A stretch of 8,542 nucleotides of DNA from CAVDRM01 sp963626285 (GTDB taxonomy: Bacteria > Bacillota > Clostridia > Christensenellales > Aristaeellaceae). The translations under genes and the position numbers were made by a program. The notes below the pieces were generated by a model, which had not been told where the DNA came from, made no database searches, and saw only the letters and a program-made list of their open reading frames with translations. Positions 5,016 to 8,542 of the stretch are shown one piece after another; the first letter of the stretch is position 1, and every line of letters begins with the position of its first letter. The stretch lies in contig CAVFWQ010000088.1 of assembly GCA_963626285.1 (NCBI GenBank), positions 1 through 8,542 of the forward strand, written 5' to 3'.

Positions 5016-6230
5016 ATGGGGACGCTGGATGGACGAACGGTGGTCATGGGCGTGACAGGCGGCATTGCCGCCTATAAAGCCTGCGAGGTTGTGTCGGGGC
5101 TGACCAAGCTCGGCGCAAAGGTGTTTGTCGTCATGACGCACAATGCGTGTCAGTTCGTCGCGCCGCTTACCTTCCAAACGCTGTCAAAAAATCCCGTGGT
5201 CACAGACACCTTCGCCACGCCCAACAAGTGGGAGGTGGAGCACATCTCGCTTGCCAAGCGTGCGGAGCTGTTTTTGATTGCTCCGGCGACTGCCAACATC
5301 ATGGCGAAAATGGCGCACGGGCTGGCGGATGATATGCTGTCCACCACCGTTATGGCGACCGCCGCGCCCATCCTGATAGCGCCGGCCATGAACACGGGGA
5401 TGTGGAACAATCCGGCGACACAGGCGAATGTGCGCACCTTAAAGGAACGCGGCATTCATTTTGTAGGGCCGGACGGCGGCAGACTGGCCTGCGGAGACAG
5501 CGGCGTGGGGCGGATGAGCGAGCCGAGCGCTGTCATGGATGCCTGCATTGGCATTCTGAATGCCCGCCGCGATTTGGAAGGGCTGAGCGTACTGGTGACG
5601 GCTGGCCCAACGCGGGAGGCCATTGACCCCGTGCGCTTTTTGACCAACAAATCCAGCGGGAAAATGGGCTATGCCATCGCCAAGGCTGCCGAGGAGCGCG
5701 GAGCAAGGGTGACGCTCGTTTCCGGCCCGACGGCATTGGAAAGGCCGGCGAATGTGACCCTGCGCTCGGTCGAAACAACGGAAGACCTGTATGATGTCAT
5801 GATGGCTGAAGCGCCCGCACACGACATCATCATTCAGGCCGCTGCACCGGCAGATTTCAAACCGGAGTCTGTTTCCGCACGGAAGATTAAAAAGAAAAAC
5901 GATACGGACACACTGACGCTTCAATTGACCCAGACGCAGGATGTCGCCGCGGCGGTCGGAAAAATCAAGAAGCCGAATCAGACCGTCGTATGCTTTGCCG
6001 CCGAGACCGATGATGCGCTGGAGCATGCAGTGGAAAAGCTGCGCAGGAAAAACGCGGACCTGCTTGTTGCAAATGATGTCAGCCGTGCGGGGGCGGGCTT
6101 TGATGTGGACACGAACATCGTGAGCATGCTGGACACCCAAGGCTTGCACGAATATCCCATGTTGCCGAAACCCGAGGTCGCCCACGCAATTTTAGACCGA
6201 ATTCTGATTTTACGGAAGAAGAACGAATGA
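5016..6230 (+). CDS. coaBC: Bifunctional phosphopantothenoylcysteine decarboxylase / phosphopantothenate-cysteine ligase
   Basis: CoaBC carries out two successive steps of coenzyme A synthesis: joining 4'-phosphopantothenate to cysteine (CoaB, CTP-dependent in most bacteria), then FMN-dependent decarboxylation to 4'-phosphopantetheine (CoaC). At 404 residues it is full length. CoaC is N-terminal: GVTGGIAAYK (12-21), catalytic His76 in VEHISLAK, PAMN (123-126), and the active-site cysteine C159 in LACGDSGVGRM. CoaB follows: VTAGPTREAIDPVRFLTN (194-211) with N211, SSGKMG, then AAAPADFKP (275-283) and KIKK (290-293), the lysine region needed for the acyl-cytidylate step. All key residues seem present. 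The start ATG at 5016 is one nt after the rpoZ stop, with GAGGAAG (5003-5009) as ribosome binding site. It precedes priA by 18 nt, as in other Bacillota. Confidence 0.97.
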   Translation: MGTLDGRTVVMGVTGGIAAYKACEVVSGLTKLGAKVFVVMTHNACQFVAPLTFQTLSKNPVVTDTFATPNKWEVEHISLAKRAELFLIAPATANIMAKMAHGLADDMLSTTVMATAAPILIAPAMNTGMWNNPATQANVRTLKERGIHFVGPDGGRLACGDSGVGRMSEPSAVMDACIGILNARRDLEGLSVLVTAGPTREAIDPVRFLTNKSSGKMGYAIAKAAEERGARVTLVSGPTALERPANVTLRSVETTEDLYDVMMAEAPAHDIIIQAAAPADFKPESVSARKIKKKNDTDTLTLQLTQTQDVAAAVGKIKKPNQTVVCFAAETDDALEHAVEKLRRKNADLLVANDVSRAGAGFDVDTNIVSMLDTQGLHEYPMLPKPEVAHAILDRILILRKKNE

Positions 6231-6236
6231 TTCATC

Positions 6237-6242
6237 GGAGGT
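6237..6242 (+). promoter_or_regulatory. Ribosome binding site supporting the TTG start of priA
   Basis: GGAGGT (6237-6242) lies 6 nt before TTG at 6249, and the PriA family's N-terminal sequence begins right at that codon. There is no in-frame ATG or GTG close by that would preserve the N-terminal domain, so the TTG is very probably the initiator. Confidence 0.85.
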
Positions 6243-6248
6243 CAGCCG

Positions 6249-8531
6249 TTGTACGCACAGGTTATTGTGGATATTGCCGCAGAGCAGGTGGACCGCCTGT
6301 TCACTTACAGGATACCTGAGAATGTTTCCGTATCCTGCGGCTATCGTGTGCTTGTGCCGTTCGGCTCACGCACCAAGGAGGGCTATGTCGTTCAGGTCAC
6401 GAGCGAATGCACCTATGCGCCCGAAAAGGTCAAGGACATCATCGCGCCGCTGGAGGACTATCCCGCCCTGCTGCCGTCTCTGATGGAGCTGGCGCAGGAA
6501 ATCAGCGCAAAAATGCGCTGCCCGCTTTGTGAGGCGCTTCGCCTGATGCTGCCTGCCCAAATGCGCGGGGCGAGGGTCAAGGTCAAAACGGAATCGACGG
6601 CCAAGCTGCTTTCGGACACGGCGGAGCTTGAGCAATATGTCAATACGCTTTCAAAAAAGCAGGTCAAAAAGCGGACACTGCTTAGGATATTGGCGGACGG
6701 TCAGCCGCATCTCGTCGCCGACCTGAAGGCGATGGTGCGGACGCCGCTGCCTGCTCTGAAAGAATTGGAGCAGGCGCATATTATTTCCCTGTCGGAAACA
6801 GAGATGCTTCGCAGCCCGTATGCCGCTTCGCGCCCGCAGGTGCGGGAGCCTGCACTGACCTTGGCACAGCAGGAGACGCTGGATGAGCTGAGGAATGCGT
6901 TGCAGCTTGCTGGACGGCTCACCCCCGATGAGCGCAGGAACAATCCGGCGCTTGAACGCCGTCTTTGTTTTCTGCTCTTTGGCGTGACCGGCTCCGGCAA
7001 GACCGAGATTTATATTCGGCTCGTTCGGGAATGCCTGAAGAGCGGACGCGGCGCGATTGTGCTGGTGCCGGAGATTGCGCTGACCCCGCAGATGGTCGAT
7101 TGGTTTCGTTCCCGCTTCGGCGCACAGGCTGCCGTGCTGCATTCACGGCTTTCGGCAGGGGAACGGTTTGATGAGTGGCGGCGAATCCGCCGCGGCGATG
7201 CCCGTCTCGTCATCGGCGCTCGGTCTGCCGTGTTTGCGCCGGTCGATAAGCTCGGCGCAATCATCATCGATGAGGAGCATGAGCAGAGCTACCAATCGGA
7301 GAGCTTTCCGCAGTATGACGCACGGGAAATCGCTAAAAGCCGCGTGACGCGGGAGGGCGGCATTCTGCTCCTCGCCAGCGCGACCCCCAGCATTTATTCC
7401 TTTGCGATGGCGCGGCGCGGCGATTATACGCTGCTGGAAATGCCGGAAAGAGTCAATCAACATCCTCTTCCGCAGATTTTCGTTGTTGATATGCGCAAAG
7501 AACTGCAGAACGGAAACCGCGGTATTTTTTCAAGCCTGCTGCATGAAAAGCTGAGGATCTGCCTTGCAAACGGTCAGCAGGCGATGCTTTTTATTAACCG
7601 GCGCGGCTATTCGCCCTCCGTCACCTGCCGAATGTGCGGAACAACGGTCAAATGCAGCCAATGCGATGTCGCAATGGCGTATCACCGCAGCGACAACAGC
7701 CTGCACTGCCATTATTGCGGAGCGCAGCGTCCGCTTCCGCTCAAATGCCCCGTCTGCGGCTCGGCCAGCATTCGCACGGTCGGGGTCGGGACACAGAAGG
7801 TCGAGGAGGAGCTGCTTAAATCATTTCCCGGTACGAAGGTCATCCGCATGGACTTGGACACCACCCGCACCAAGAACGCGCATTATGAGCTGCTGAACGC
7901 ATTCAGGGCGCGTCAGGCGCAGGTGCTGATTGGGACGCAGATGATTGCAAAGGGCTTGGACTTTCCGCAGGTCACGCTGGTCGGGGCGGTGCTGGCGGAT
8001 TTATCGCTGAATCTGCCGGACTACCGTTCGGCGGAGCGCACGTTTCAACTCCTTGTTCAGGTGGCGGGGCGCGCCGGACGCGCCGATATTCCGGGAGAGG
8101 TCGTCATTCAAAGCTACAAGCCGGAGCATTATGCCATCCGTGCCGCAGCCTCGCAGGATTACAGAGCCTATTTTGAGGAGGAATTTTCCCGCCGCAGAGC
8201 AAGCCTCTATCCGCCCTTTACGACCATAGCCCGCTTTCTGTGCGAGGGCGATGATGCGGACTCGGCCATGCAGGGGGCGCAGATGCTTTCAAAGAGCGTA
8301 AGGCAGTATTTTGAGGAGCATCCGGCATTCAAAAAGCGGCTGCTGTTCATGCGCACGGACGAAGCGCCCATTGCGTTTATTCAGGGACGATACCGGGCAC
8401 AGGTGCTGATGAAGCTGCTCAGGCATCCCGACAGCGAAAAAATTCTTTCTGCATTTCAGAGCATGACAGGGCAGCCGTTTCCAAACGGCGTTCGGGCATG
8501 CCTTGAAATAAATCCCGGCTCATTGGCTTGA
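6249..8531 (+). CDS. priA: Primosomal protein N' (PriA replication-restart helicase)
   Basis: PriA recognises stalled or repaired replication forks, unwinds the lagging-strand arm and starts reloading of the replicative helicase. The 760-residue protein is complete. The N-terminal 3'-DNA-binding domain starts AQVIVDIAAEQVDRLFTY, with VLVPFGSR behind it; a winged-helix region follows around 110-190. Helicase motifs are intact: Walker A GVTGSGKTE (245-253), DEEH (341-344), SATPS (377-381), GTQMIAKG (562-569) and VAGRAGR (605-611). The zinc-binding insert has all eight cysteines: C460, C463, C469, C472, C487, C490, C500 and C503. The end, about 640-760, is the usual C-terminal domain. It starts at a TTG with a good ribosome binding site. 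In B. subtilis the next gene is def; here only 11 bp remain after the stop, so this cannot be seen. Confidence 0.98.
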   Translation: MYAQVIVDIAAEQVDRLFTYRIPENVSVSCGYRVLVPFGSRTKEGYVVQVTSECTYAPEKVKDIIAPLEDYPALLPSLMELAQEISAKMRCPLCEALRLMLPAQMRGARVKVKTESTAKLLSDTAELEQYVNTLSKKQVKKRTLLRILADGQPHLVADLKAMVRTPLPALKELEQAHIISLSETEMLRSPYAASRPQVREPALTLAQQETLDELRNALQLAGRLTPDERRNNPALERRLCFLLFGVTGSGKTEIYIRLVRECLKSGRGAIVLVPEIALTPQMVDWFRSRFGAQAAVLHSRLSAGERFDEWRRIRRGDARLVIGARSAVFAPVDKLGAIIIDEEHEQSYQSESFPQYDAREIAKSRVTREGGILLLASATPSIYSFAMARRGDYTLLEMPERVNQHPLPQIFVVDMRKELQNGNRGIFSSLLHEKLRICLANGQQAMLFINRRGYSPSVTCRMCGTTVKCSQCDVAMAYHRSDNSLHCHYCGAQRPLPLKCPVCGSASIRTVGVGTQKVEEELLKSFPGTKVIRMDLDTTRTKNAHYELLNAFRARQAQVLIGTQMIAKGLDFPQVTLVGAVLADLSLNLPDYRSAERTFQLLVQVAGRAGRADIPGEVVIQSYKPEHYAIRAAASQDYRAYFEEEFSRRRASLYPPFTTIARFLCEGDDADSAMQGAQMLSKSVRQYFEEHPAFKKRLLFMRTDEAPIAFIQGRYRAQVLMKLLRHPDSEKILSAFQSMTGQPFPNGVRACLEINPGSLA

Positions 8532-8542
8532 AGGCATCACCG

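Noticed and set aside
5439..6185. Long (248-codon) open frame antisense to coaBC
   Set aside because: It lies wholly opposite a well-recognised gene, and its translation resembles no family. G+C-rich codons produce such antisense frames, as they also do opposite priA, gmk and the flavoprotein gene.
1..8542. Mobile element, CRISPR array, tRNA/rRNA gene or defence cluster
   Set aside because: No transposase, integrase, terminal repeats, regularly spaced repeats, RNA-gene signatures or defence-type proteins were seen on either strand.

Overview
The window looks like chromosomal DNA from a member of the Bacillota, most likely a Clostridia-type organism. The main evidence is the gene order yicC, remA, gmk, rpoZ, coaBC, priA on the + strand. 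This is the conserved housekeeping order known from Bacillus subtilis (yloC-remA-gmk-rpoZ-coaBC-priA, followed there by def and fmt), and RemA (DUF370) is largely a Bacillota family. Strong AGGAGG-type ribosome binding sites, TTG starts and G+C-rich third codon positions beside AT-rich intergenic DNA fit the same assignment. The species cannot be named from the sequence alone.

Layout. Positions 1-378 carry no convincing complete gene. They hold a good SigA-type promoter (172-200), an AT-rich palindrome upstream of it (141-156), a leader of about 170 nt and, at the left edge, weak signs of a gene leaving the window leftward. Positions 379-1746 (+) encode a 455-residue protein with two tandem flavodoxin-like domains, the second carrying a cysteine cluster. 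Positions 1754-2698 (-) encode a 314-residue TPR protein of the bacterial ETRPYMR/ST7-like type. It runs convergently to the flavoprotein, with 7 bp between the two stops, and has its own promoter. Positions 2699-3048 are an AT-rich divergent intergenic region with a promoter facing each way and a long imperfect hairpin between them.

Positions 3049-8531 are one tight operon of six genes with gaps of 6, -4, 17, 1 and 18 nt and a single visible promoter (extended -10) at 2996-3024. It encodes an RNA nuclease (YicC), a DNA-binding regulator of biofilm/osmotic genes in Bacillus (RemA), guanylate kinase, the omega subunit of RNA polymerase, the bifunctional CoA enzyme CoaBC and the replication-restart helicase PriA. 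The products serve RNA turnover, nucleotide supply, transcription, cofactor synthesis and DNA replication. The operon probably continues past the window, which ends 11 bp after the priA stop.

I see no mobile element, CRISPR array, tRNA, rRNA or defence system, and no clear candidate for an undescribed system. The most noteworthy non-routine items are the intergenic hairpin before yicC, the long leader and palindrome before the flavoprotein gene, and the two accessory genes, whose physiological roles are unknown.
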